Positions 35,818 to 44,597 of a stretch of DNA of 64,000 nt are shown one piece after another. Source of the stretch: Lentimicrobiaceae bacterium. Its GTDB lineage: Bacteria; Bacteroidota; Bacteroidia; Bacteroidales; F082. Location: positions 31,678 through 95,677 of the forward strand of contig SUWV01000005.1 of NCBI GenBank assembly GCA_015061315.1. Reading direction: 5' to 3'. The translations under genes were made by a program, and so were the position numbers. How positions within the stretch are numbered: the stretch's first letter is position 1; every line of letters begins with the position of its first letter. The notes beneath the pieces are model-generated. The model was given only the letters and a program-made list of their open reading frames with translations. It searched no databases and was not told the origin of the DNA.

Positions 35818-37039
35818 TTGGCATATTGGGCAGACTTTGCATCAATATTCACGTGATGAGGAACATAAATATTTCTTTAATCAATTGAAAGATATTATCT
35901 TAGAAGAGAAACCAGATGCTTTGATAGTGTCGGGCGACATCTTCCATTCTGCAACGCCGACTGTCGTTTCGCAGCGTCTTTATTATCATACTTTGGTTGA
36001 ATTGTCGCAGTTATACGATGATTTGCAGATAATTGTGACTGCTGGTAATCATGATTCGCCTTCTCGTCTCGAGGCGCCTCATGAGCTCTGGGAGGCTTTT
36101 AATGTCACGGTGGTCGGTAATATCGACTTTTACAAAGAAAGCGAGGAGAACGAACTTACGTTCGATGCTTCTAAGGTCGAGATTCCTGTTAAGAGAAATG
36201 ACGAAATCGTTGGTTGGATATTGGCGATTCCTTTCCTGAATGCTGGCAATTACCCTTCTTTAAAAGAAAATGACACCTATTCTAATCGCGTTTTTTCTTT
36301 TTATAATGACTTGAAGAATAACTTGAAGTTAAATTCTAAATTTACAGATAATCATGCTGTTGTTGCGATGGGTCATTTTATGATGAGTGGCGTTAATTCT
36401 AATTCCTACAACAAAATGATTGGCGGTTTGGAGTCGGTTGCGAAAGAGGATATTTTGTCGTTGAAAGAGATTGATTACTGGGCTTTGGGCCATGTTCATC
36501 ATCCTCAGTTTGTAGGGGAAAATATGCGTTATTCTGGTTCGCCTTTCGCTCTTACCTTTAACGAGATTTATCCTCATTCTGTTACTGTCGTTGATATTGA
36601 AAATCATAATGTTGACATAAAAATTCGGGAGATAGAGCCTTTGGTTCCTGTCGTGGATTTTCCTTCTAAACCTAACTCTTATGATGATGCTCTTCCAGTT
36701 GACGATGTTCTTAGAAATATTGAGGAAGTTCTTGATAACGAGTGCTATGTACGACTTCATGTTAAATCGGAAATGGCTCTATCTGATGTGACTAACGCCA
36801 AGATAATGGATGTTTTTGAGGAAAGAAAGGCGAAATATTGTGGTGTTCAGGTCTATCTTCCTGAGACTAAAGCTGATAATTCTGAAAATACTATTCGTAC
36901 CATTGATGAATTTAAGGCGATTTCCCCATTTGAATTGGGTTGTTCTGTCTTTAAAAAGAAGAATAATATGGAAATGCCTGACGAAATGAAAACGATGTTT
37001 AAAAATGTCTGCGACGAAATAATGAAAATTGAAAATTAA
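35795..37039 (+). CDS. sbcD: Exonuclease subunit SbcD (Mre11-like nuclease)
   Basis: 414 residues. Metallophosphoesterase motifs are intact: HTSDWHIGQTL, IVSGDIFHSATPT, TAGNHDSPSR, and YWALGHVHHPQ. A capping domain follows. With SbcC it trims hairpin and blocked DNA ends. The start is the ATG at 35795 inside the end of the esterase gene, so translation may be coupled. Confidence 0.96.
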   Translation: MKVIHTSDWHIGQTLHQYSRDEEHKYFFNQLKDIILEEKPDALIVSGDIFHSATPTVVSQRLYYHTLVELSQLYDDLQIIVTAGNHDSPSRLEAPHELWEAFNVTVVGNIDFYKESEENELTFDASKVEIPVKRNDEIVGWILAIPFLNAGNYPSLKENDTYSNRVFSFYNDLKNNLKLNSKFTDNHAVVAMGHFMMSGVNSNSYNKMIGGLESVAKEDILSLKEIDYWALGHVHHPQFVGENMRYSGSPFALTFNEIYPHSVTVVDIENHNVDIKIREIEPLVPVVDFPSKPNSYDDALPVDDVLRNIEEVLDNECYVRLHVKSEMALSDVTNAKIMDVFEERKAKYCGVQVYLPETKADNSENTIRTIDEFKAISPFELGCSVFKKKNNMEMPDEMKTMFKNVCDEIMKIEN

Positions 37040-37105
37040 GAACAGAAAATTATAAATAAAGACTGTTGTCTGTAGTCCGTTGTCTGTTGACTTAAATAAT
37101 TGATT

Positions 37106-40100
37106 ATGAAGATTGAAAAGCTGATAATACAAAACCTTAATTCTATTGAAGAAGCTGAAATTGATTTTATAAATAGCGTCTTGGCTAATGAGCCTCTGTT
37201 TTTGATTTGCGGTGAGACGGGCTCTGGAAAGACTACTATTTTAGATGCGATAACTTTGGCTTTATACGACAAAGCTTCTCGTTATGAGAATGTTAGAAAT
37301 AATGAGAAGACGGAAAACGGTAATAACAACACTAAGAATACTACCAATATTTTGCGTAAAGGCAAGACTGATGGTAAAGCTGAATTACATTTCTCGGTTA
37401 AAGATACTAATTATATAGCGACTTGGCTTGTACATAAAACTAAATCAAATACTTATACTACTTCTAACAGAAGGAAGTTGGAAGTCGTCGATGGTAATAC
37501 GAGAGTCGTCTTATCGACTAAAATTGAGGAGGTTAATAAGAAAATCGAGGATCTTGTCGGGCTTTCCTACGATCAATTCATTCGTTCTGTGATGCTTGCG
37601 CAGGGCGAGTTTAGCACTTTTCTTAAATCAAAGAAAAATGAGCAGTCGGAGATACTTGAAATGCTGACTGGAACTGAAGTGTATTCAAAGATCGCTGATG
37701 CTGTCAAAAATAAAAAAGGTGAGGCTTTTTATAAGAAAAAAGAAGCTGAGACTTTGTATAATGGATTGAAAGATAATATTTTATCAAAGGATGAAGTCGA
37801 TGAGTTAAATACACGGCAAGATGAATTGTCACGGCTTATTAATCAAAAAGATAATGATTTGAAGAAGATTGAGTCGTCAATTGCTTGGTGTAAGAAGAAT
37901 AATGATTTACAAAGAGAATTTGATGAGGTTAAACGATTGTATGATAATGTTTTAGAACAAATTAATTCTCAAGAATATAAAGACAATAAGTCAGTCGTTG
38001 ATGATTATTTCAGAACTCAGAAAGAAAGAGAAGCGATTAAGGAATTGCAGCGACTTGATTCAGAATTGCTGAAAATCAATGAGAATATTGAAGATGACAT
38101 CAAACGTTTTATTAATCTTAAAGATTCTTGTTCTAAAGAAAATGATAATAAAGATAAACTTATTTCCCATTCTTATGAATTAAAACAATGGATTGATAAT
38201 CATAAAGATAATGAAATAATATCTGATAATCTTAATTTGATTTTAAGTCTTCTTAATGATTTGTCTCAAATTTCTAATTTATTGATTACTAAAGATAAAG
38301 AGTTAAATGTTAATGAATTGAAGAAAAGTGAGATTACATCACAATTGCAGTCTCTTTCTCAGTCGTTTGAAAATGTTAAAAAATCAAAGGAAGAAGCTGA
38401 ATCTAATCTTGAAAAATTGATCCAAAACTTCGATTCTGATGAGTATGAAAAGTTGATTGAAGAGCAGAAAAAGTTGAATGAAGACAGAAAATATTGTTCA
38501 GACAGAAATGCTAAATTGAATAATATAAGAATAGTTTTAGAGCAATATTTGATGTTAGATAAAAATATTAGAAATGAGAAAGATAAGTATGAAAATTTAA
38601 AGTTATCATTTAATCAAGAAAAGGCTAATCTTTTCTCTTTGAAAACGACTTTTGACGCAAAAAATGAGGAGTATCTGAGGCAGGAAAATATGGTCAAGGA
38701 TTGGGCCAAGGAATATCGTTCTAAGTTGAAAGACGGCGAGCCTTGTCCTGTCTGCGGCAGTAAGGAGCATCATTATAAAGATGAGTCCGTCGTTCAGTCT
38801 TTGTTTGCAGTCATAAGGAATGAGTGGGAGAAATTGAAGGATTCATACGAAAAAGCCAAAGATAATCTTAACAAGACTGAGGCTGAGCTGAATACAATTT
38901 TAAGAAATATTAATGCAGAAGAGAAAAGATTGGAACTTCTGTTAAATAATCTTAACGTGCTTTGTAACGGAAATCCGATTTTTGAAATAGAGAAGCTTGA
39001 TGTTAATATAAAGAAATACAATGACTTAATTCTTGAAGCAGATAAACGAATTAACGAGGTAAATGCCAAGTTGAACGAGTTTGCTCTTGTTAAGAAATCA
39101 ATTGATGAGGCTCAAAAGAATAAGAAGTCTATTGACGAAAATTATATTTCCATCGAAAAATCGCTTTCTGCAAAACAGATTGAATATCAACAATTAGAAC
39201 TTAATTTAAATACTATCAAGACAATTATCAACGAACAAAAGTTGAAATATACTGAGAAAGAAACAGATGTTAATAATTATCTGAAAATTGATAATTGGAA
39301 ACAGACTTTCGCAGATTCTCAGAGTGATTTCATAAAATTAATTAACTATATCTCATCTGAATGGAAAAATAAGACAGAATCGCTTAAAAACACTGAAAAT
39401 CAAATTGCTAATATTGTTGAAGTTCTTGCTCAATGTGAAAAACTTGAATCGAGTTTAAATGACATACTTCCAAAGAAATCTGTTGATGTTATAGAAGAGA
39501 GATATTTATTACAAGAGTTGGTTTCTTTATTTTCAGGTCTTTATGAAAAAAGTAAAGCGCGATTATCAGAAAAGAATAGGATAGAGGAAAACTTAAATTC
39601 AGTTAAGAAATTCGTCGATGACTTTGTTATTACTAATTTAGATATTAGTTTTGATCGTTTGAAATATCTTTCAGAAATATCAGATATTCAATATTTTGTA
39701 AAAAAGAACAAGGACTTAGATGATGAACTGATTAAGTCTAATAATACTTTAAAAATTAAGTCAGAAGAATTTAAATCGCATCAGAATAACGAAGCAAAGC
39801 TTAGTGAAGATGTCAGTTTGGAAGAGTTGGAGTTTGCTTCTGTTTCCTTAAATAATGAGAAGAAATCTGCTGAAGAGTCATTGTCGGAGGTTAAGATGCG
39901 ATTGGCTCTTAACGCTCAAAATAATTCTGCTTCTATTGAATATCAAAAAGATATGGAAGAGAAAGATAGAGTTTATCATCTTTGGGAACAACTTGCCAAG
40001 GCTATTGGAACTACCGACAACGACAATTTCAGAGATGTGGCTCAAGCATATACGATGGGTATTTTGCTCGACAGGGCGAATTATTATATGAAGCAGCTTA

Positions 40101-40480
40101 GCAGTCGTTATCTTCTCTCGTGTTATCCTGATTCTCTTGCAATTATGGTCCAGGATATGGAGATGGGAGGCGAGTTGCGCGCGGCGAGTTCTCTCTCTGG
40201 AGGCGAGACATTCCTCGTTTCTTTGGCTCTCGCTCTCGGCTTGACATCGCTCAACGACGAACATTTTAATATGGATATGCTGTTTATTGACGAGGGTTTT
40301 GGAACTCTTGATAATGAGTCACTTGATATGGTTATGAATACCTTAGAAAACCTTCACAGCCTCGGCAGAAAAGTTGGAATTATTTCCCATGTCGATACTC
40401 TTAAAGAACGTATCCCTGCTAAGATTCAATTAGTTAGAAAAGGAAAATCAGCAAGCAAAGTGGAAATAATTAATAATTAA
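37106..40480 (+). CDS. sbcC: SbcC ATPase subunit (Rad50-like SMC protein)
   Basis: 1,124 residues from the ATG at 37106; a TTG six bases earlier gives a longer frame but is less likely. Walker A CGETGSGKTTIL lies at about 36-47; a long coiled coil follows, with the zinc-hook CPVC (Cys547, Cys550) at its middle, then another coiled coil. The C-terminal part has the ABC signature ASSLSGGETFLVSLALALGL and Walker B MLFIDEGFGTLD. It is the ATPase partner of SbcD, 66 bp downstream of it. Complete and in line with family length. Confidence 0.96.
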   Translation: MKIEKLIIQNLNSIEEAEIDFINSVLANEPLFLICGETGSGKTTILDAITLALYDKASRYENVRNNEKTENGNNNTKNTTNILRKGKTDGKAELHFSVKDTNYIATWLVHKTKSNTYTTSNRRKLEVVDGNTRVVLSTKIEEVNKKIEDLVGLSYDQFIRSVMLAQGEFSTFLKSKKNEQSEILEMLTGTEVYSKIADAVKNKKGEAFYKKKEAETLYNGLKDNILSKDEVDELNTRQDELSRLINQKDNDLKKIESSIAWCKKNNDLQREFDEVKRLYDNVLEQINSQEYKDNKSVVDDYFRTQKEREAIKELQRLDSELLKINENIEDDIKRFINLKDSCSKENDNKDKLISHSYELKQWIDNHKDNEIISDNLNLILSLLNDLSQISNLLITKDKELNVNELKKSEITSQLQSLSQSFENVKKSKEEAESNLEKLIQNFDSDEYEKLIEEQKKLNEDRKYCSDRNAKLNNIRIVLEQYLMLDKNIRNEKDKYENLKLSFNQEKANLFSLKTTFDAKNEEYLRQENMVKDWAKEYRSKLKDGEPCPVCGSKEHHYKDESVVQSLFAVIRNEWEKLKDSYEKAKDNLNKTEAELNTILRNINAEEKRLELLLNNLNVLCNGNPIFEIEKLDVNIKKYNDLILEADKRINEVNAKLNEFALVKKSIDEAQKNKKSIDENYISIEKSLSAKQIEYQQLELNLNTIKTIINEQKLKYTEKETDVNNYLKIDNWKQTFADSQSDFIKLINYISSEWKNKTESLKNTENQIANIVEVLAQCEKLESSLNDILPKKSVDVIEERYLLQELVSLFSGLYEKSKARLSEKNRIEENLNSVKKFVDDFVITNLDISFDRLKYLSEISDIQYFVKKNKDLDDELIKSNNTLKIKSEEFKSHQNNEAKLSEDVSLEELEFASVSLNNEKKSAEESLSEVKMRLALNAQNNSASIEYQKDMEEKDRVYHLWEQLAKAIGTTDNDNFRDVAQAYTMGILLDRANYYMKQLSSRYLLSCYPDSLAIMVQDMEMGGELRAASSLSGGETFLVSLALALGLTSLNDEHFNMDMLFIDEGFGTLDNESLDMVMNTLENLHSLGRKVGIISHVDTLKERIPAKIQLVRKGKSASKVEIINN

Positions 40481-40557
40481 CAATTAACAATTAACAATTA
40501 ACAATTAACAATTAACAATTAACAATTAACAATTAACAATTAACAATTAACAATTAA
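40474..40557. repeat. TTAACAA 7-bp tandem array after sbcC
   Basis: About eleven perfect 7-bp units in a row, between the sbcC stop and rmuC. This is the longest of the three such arrays in the window. Confidence 0.9.
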
Positions 40558-40580
40558 CTTGGTGACTTGGAGACTTAAAA

Positions 40581-41786
40581 ATGAGTATTATGAATTACGT
40601 ATTATTTTTTCTCGGTTTTATAATCGGTTCGTTATTAGTTGGTTTTATTCTGAAATCGAAGAATAGCAGTCTGAAGACTCAGATTGATTTCATGAAGGAA
40701 CAAGAGCTTAAAAATGAGGAGATTAGAAGCAAACAGTTTGAAATGCAGATAAATGCGTTGAAATCTGAATTGCAAAATACGACGGAAAGGTTGTTGGCTC
40801 AAAGAGAGGAGTCTTTGGTGAAAGCTAATAATATTCGGTTGGATGCGGTGCTTAATCCTTTGAAAAACGAGATAGAAGGAATGCGTAAGTCGATGACTGA
40901 CAATATAAAATCTTCTTCTGAAAACAAGGCGAGTCTGGAGAAAGCTATTGAAGAACTGATGAAACGTACTCAAGATATTGGTAATGATGCTAATAATCTC
41001 GCTAAGGCATTGAAAAACGAGACCAAGACTCAGGGTAATTGGGGTGAACTGATTTTGGAGAATATCTTGGAAAAATCTGGATTGACTGAAGGTGAACATT
41101 ATGAAAAACAGACGACTCTTAGGGATTCTCGCGGTAATATGCTTTTTCATGATGAGACAGGCAAGCGTATGATACCAGATGTAGTGGTTCATTATCCTGA
41201 TAATAAAGACGTTATCATCGACTCAAAAGTCTCTCTTACAGCATTTGTCGATTATTGTAACGCTGATAATGAAACAGATAAGTCATTGGCTATGAAGCGA
41301 CATCTGCAAAGTATGAGAGCGCATTATAAGGAATTGCAGAAGAAAAATTACGCTTCGTATATCAAAGCTCCACGTGTGAGTTTAAATTATGTCATTATGT
41401 TCGTTCCTAACGAATCGGCGATGCAATTGGCTCTTTATGAGGATAATAGCTTATGGCGTGAGGCTTTTGAAAATGGAGTCTTTATCACGAGCGAGCAGAA
41501 TTTATTAGCATTGTTACGTATGATACAGTTGGCGTGGACGCAGGTGAAACAGGCTCGTAACCAGCAGGAGATTTTTGAGGCAGTGCAGAAACTCTTGAAC
41601 AGAGTAGATGAGTTTATGAAACGTTACGAGGAAATAGGGAAGAAGATTGATAGTCTGCAGAATAGCTACGAAGATACCAAGAAGAAACTATACACGGGAA
41701 ACCAGAGTGTTGTCAAGGCGGCGAATAAGATAGCACAGATATCAGGGATAAAAAATGACGATATTAATCAACTGTCAGATTTTTAA
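40581..41786 (+). CDS. rmuC: DNA recombination protein RmuC
   Basis: 401 residues: a membrane anchor (about 5-22), a coiled coil to about residue 110, and the RmuC nuclease-like domain with the segments TQGNWGELILENILE, IPDVVVHYPDNKDVIIDSKVS and MFVPNESAMQLAL. RmuC limits recombination between inverted repeats; its place behind sbcCD keeps the DNA-repair genes together. Confidence 0.95.
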   Translation: MSIMNYVLFFLGFIIGSLLVGFILKSKNSSLKTQIDFMKEQELKNEEIRSKQFEMQINALKSELQNTTERLLAQREESLVKANNIRLDAVLNPLKNEIEGMRKSMTDNIKSSSENKASLEKAIEELMKRTQDIGNDANNLAKALKNETKTQGNWGELILENILEKSGLTEGEHYEKQTTLRDSRGNMLFHDETGKRMIPDVVVHYPDNKDVIIDSKVSLTAFVDYCNADNETDKSLAMKRHLQSMRAHYKELQKKNYASYIKAPRVSLNYVIMFVPNESAMQLALYEDNSLWREAFENGVFITSEQNLLALLRMIQLAWTQVKQARNQQEIFEAVQKLLNRVDEFMKRYEEIGKKIDSLQNSYEDTKKKLYTGNQSVVKAANKIAQISGIKNDDINQLSDF

Positions 41787-41817
41787 CACAATGAAACAAC
41801 ATAAAGTAAAATAGTTC

Positions 41818-41848
41818 TTGAAATTATTATTTTGCTTGATTATATTTG
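41818..41848 (+). promoter_or_regulatory. Promoter of the TPR kinase/LuxR regulator pair
   Basis: TTG (41818-41820), exactly 20 bp, then TATATTTG (41841-41848), ahead of the kinase ATG at 41865. Good match to the Bacteroidota pattern. Confidence 0.65.
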
Positions 41849-41864
41849 CAGTAAAATTTTCGTC

Positions 41865-43697
41865 ATGAAGAAACTCATTTTATCTATATTTTTTTTGTCG
41901 TTATTTATTCATAATTCTCGTTCAGAAAATACTGAATATCTTGACTCTATTGGCAACTGTGTCATAGACTTATTTAAACAAGAGAAATATCTTGACTGCT
42001 ACAATTTAGCCAAAGACTTGTATTCCTTGTCGAAAGAGGCGGACGACACGACATTAGTCTTTAACAGCTTGTATTATATGGGATTCTCCAACCAGCGAAT
42101 GGGTAATATGGAGAAGGCTATCGATTATAATATGAAGGCTTACGAAGTGTCTCAATCGTTGCAGAGGTTGGATCTTCAAAGTTCTATCTTGAATAACATC
42201 GGCAATGTATATATGGTGAACGATGAGGATAGTGTCGCTGCTGTTTATTTTGAGAAAAGTATAATGATAGAGAAGAGGTTAGGAGAATCTCGGAGGTCGC
42301 AGCTGGCGGTTCGATTAGGTAATGTCTCAACAGCCTATATGAAGTTAGGGCGTTGTGAAGATGCCATTTCTGCCGCTGAAGAAGGCTTGAGAATTGATAA
42401 GGAAATTGGTCGCCCGAATAAGATCGCTATCCGTCTGAATCAGTTGGGTGATGTCTATATGGCTTGTGGTAGCCTCCAAGATGCGATACAATGCGAGAGA
42501 GAGGCTTATTCTTACTTTGAGAAAGCGGGAAGCAAATATGGAATATCGATAGTCCTACATTCTTTAGGTGAGATGTATGAACAAGATTGCAATATTGATT
42601 CGGCTCTCTATTATTTTCATAAATCATTGGAATGTGCGGAAATTATCGACAACAAACTTTTGATACAAGAAATATCTAAGTCATTGTATAATATATATAA
42701 AGACATCAATCCGCGACTTGCCATAGATTATTATGAGCAGTATGTGAATATCAAGGATTCCATCTTTAATGAAAAGAACCAGAAGATGTTAAATGACTTT
42801 CAAGTCAGATATAGCACACGAGAGAAAGACTTAGAAATAGAGCTGTATAAACGCGACAATCAATATAATGAGAATGTGCTTAAATTGACAATGTTGCTGA
42901 TATTTCTACTAATAATCACAATAATTTTATTGATTAGGAACGGTCTATCAAGAAAGAGAAGGAATGCTGTTTTGTTGGAACTTAACAATATCAAAAACAG
43001 GTCAATATCTGTTTTGTCGCACGACTTGAAGAATCCTGTCATTGCCCAGAAAATGGTGTTGAATCATCTGTATGAAAATTATGATGAAATAAGTGACGAC
43101 GATATGAAGATGTATATTGCGGCATTGACTGATTCTGTAAATTCCTTGGAAGAGCTGCTCGTCAATATGCTTGAGTGGACGAAATTCGAGATGAAGAGGA
43201 TGGATTATAAGCCGATTAATTTCGATATAAGGGATATTTGCTTCAACGAGGTTGTGCCTTTGTTCAGTACCATAGCGCAGAAAAAGCAGATTACGATCAG
43301 AGAGTGTGATGTTAAGTTGGATAGCTATATTGTTTATTCCGACATCAGGATGATTTCTGCTGTGTTGAGAAATCTTGTTAGTAACGCCTTGAAGTTCAGT
43401 TCTGATGGTAAAGAGGTGGTGATATGTTTTAATGACTTAGGCGATAAAATAAAGGTCGTTGTAAAGGATTATGGTGTCGGGCTTCCGGAAGATAAGGTGA
43501 AGTTGTTGTTGTCGGGTAAGTCGTTTACCACTTTGGGAACTAATGGTGAACAAGGTAGTGGTATTGGTATGGATCTAATAAACAAGATGCTGCATCAGTG
43601 TAATAGCGAATTGAATATCAAGAGTGTAGTAGGAGAGGGTAGCGAATTTTCTTTTGAATTAAAAAAAATAAACGATGATAAATGTAATTGTTGTTGA
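41865..43697 (+). CDS. Hybrid-type sensor histidine kinase with periplasmic TPR domain
   Basis: 611 residues from the ATG at 41865, where a signal peptide begins (MKKLILSIFFLSLF). About seven TPR repeats fill residues 30-310 (for example AIDYNMKAYEVSQSL; SALYYFHKSLECAE). A single membrane helix (LTMLLIFLLIITIILL) lies near residue 345. The cytoplasmic HisKA motif SVLSHDLKNPV contains His386; the HATPase has the N-box NLVSNALKFSS, and a G1 box VKDYGVGLPEDK. The TPR part probably senses a peptide or a protein. It overlaps the downstream regulator by 23 bp; no receiver domain is fused. Confidence 0.9.
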   Translation: MKKLILSIFFLSLFIHNSRSENTEYLDSIGNCVIDLFKQEKYLDCYNLAKDLYSLSKEADDTTLVFNSLYYMGFSNQRMGNMEKAIDYNMKAYEVSQSLQRLDLQSSILNNIGNVYMVNDEDSVAAVYFEKSIMIEKRLGESRRSQLAVRLGNVSTAYMKLGRCEDAISAAEEGLRIDKEIGRPNKIAIRLNQLGDVYMACGSLQDAIQCEREAYSYFEKAGSKYGISIVLHSLGEMYEQDCNIDSALYYFHKSLECAEIIDNKLLIQEISKSLYNIYKDINPRLAIDYYEQYVNIKDSIFNEKNQKMLNDFQVRYSTREKDLEIELYKRDNQYNENVLKLTMLLIFLLIITIILLIRNGLSRKRRNAVLLELNNIKNRSISVLSHDLKNPVIAQKMVLNHLYENYDEISDDDMKMYIAALTDSVNSLEELLVNMLEWTKFEMKRMDYKPINFDIRDICFNEVVPLFSTIAQKKQITIRECDVKLDSYIVYSDIRMISAVLRNLVSNALKFSSDGKEVVICFNDLGDKIKVVVKDYGVGLPEDKVKLLLSGKSFTTLGTNGEQGSGIGMDLINKMLHQCNSELNIKSVVGEGSEFSFELKKINDDKCNCC

Positions 43698-44316
43698 CGA
43701 CCATCCTTTGATGAGATTAGGTATAAGGTCTTCTCTCCAAAAGTTTGTTGATGAAATTAAAGTCGTTGGTGAAGCCTCGACTGCCGATGAATTGTTTCAA
43801 ATTTTGCCGGATTTAGATGTCGATGTCGTCTTGCTCGACATACAGATGCCTGGAATGTCGTGCGAGGAAGCGGTGAAGAAACTGAAGTCGGAACGTAGTG
43901 ATATTAAGGTGATAATAGTTTCGTCTAATTATGAAGAGGAGACAATCTTCCGATTGGTCGAGTCTGGTATAGACGGTTTCGTTCCTAAGATGTCTAAGGT
44001 TGAAGAGATAAGGAATGCCATTTCTGAGGTCTATTTAGGAAGTAAATATTATGGCGTTGATATGACGAAGATTATCAAAGCGGTCAATGATTCAAAGCGA
44101 CTTTGCTCTTTGTCGGTTTCTGATTTCAGCGATAGGGAGAAAGAGGTGATGCAGCTATGTTGCGACGGACTGTTTTCAAAAGAAATAGCATTAAGACTTA
44201 ACATCAGCCCTCGCACGGTAGAGATGCATAAGTCCAACATATTTAAAAAACTTGGTATCAATAGTACTATAGAGCTGCTGAAATGGGCGATTAGTCATGG
44301 TGTGGTGAAACTGTAA
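43675..44316 (+). CDS. NarL/FixJ-family response regulator
   Basis: 213 residues: receiver with acidic residues in VVDDHPLMR and phosphoacceptor Asp55 (VVLLDIQMPG), then a LuxR-type HTH (SDREKEVMQLCCDGLFSKEIA, split here as two pieces: SDREKEVMQLC and DGLFSKEIALRLNISPRTVE). Cognate partner of the TPR kinase; the targets are unknown. Last gene of the pair, followed by a hairpin. Confidence 0.94.
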   Translation: MINVIVVDDHPLMRLGIRSSLQKFVDEIKVVGEASTADELFQILPDLDVDVVLLDIQMPGMSCEEAVKKLKSERSDIKVIIVSSNYEEETIFRLVESGIDGFVPKMSKVEEIRNAISEVYLGSKYYGVDMTKIIKAVNDSKRLCSLSVSDFSDREKEVMQLCCDGLFSKEIALRLNISPRTVEMHKSNIFKKLGINSTIELLKWAISHGVVKL

Positions 44317-44343
44317 TTGAAAATTGAAAACTGAAAGTTGGGG

Positions 44344-44397
44344 TGGAGACGCATTAATGTGACATGCTATAACGCACATTGACACGTCTCTTTTTAT
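44344..44397 (+). terminator. Terminator after the LuxR-type regulator
   Basis: GAGACG and AATGTG on one side pair with CACATT and CGTCTC on the other in an interrupted stem, followed by TTTTTATTT. Confidence 0.6.
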
Positions 44398-44470
44398 TTA
44401 GTGGAGTTGGTACGGACTTGGTACGGAGGAGGTATTATGAATCTGGTACAATATGTTTAGAGTTTGACGG

Positions 44471-44535
44471 TCAAATAGCCGAACAAATATTCGTCAAATG
44501 ACAGAACAAATATTCGTCAAATAGCAGGATATTTT
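44471..44535. repeat. 23-bp direct repeats ahead of the AAA/DUF4143 gene
   Basis: Units starting TCAAATAGCCGAACAAATATT (44471-44493) and TCAAATGACAGAACAAATATT (44494-44516), and a partial third from 44517, in strict 23-bp period, end just upstream of the promoter. Confidence 0.75.
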
Positions 44536-44545
44536 TATTAAGTAC

Positions 44546-44576
44546 TTGTTTTATTATAAGATTAGTTTTATTTTTG
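44546..44576 (+). promoter_or_regulatory. Promoter of the AAA/DUF4143 gene
   Basis: TTG (44546-44548), 20 bp, then TATTTTTG (44569-44576), 21 bp before the ATG at 44598. Confidence 0.65.
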
Positions 44577-44597
44577 CAGTATAAAAAATGATTTATA

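Noticed and set aside
40474..40557. TTAACAA array considered as a CRISPR array or replication iterons
   Set aside because: There are no spacers, and the unit is a 7-bp simple repeat found after other genes too; no cas, dnaA or rep gene is near.
30294..43697. Three gene overlaps of exactly 23 bp (30294-30316, 35795-35817, 43675-43697)
   Set aside because: The overlapping sequences are unrelated, so the equal length is most likely chance.
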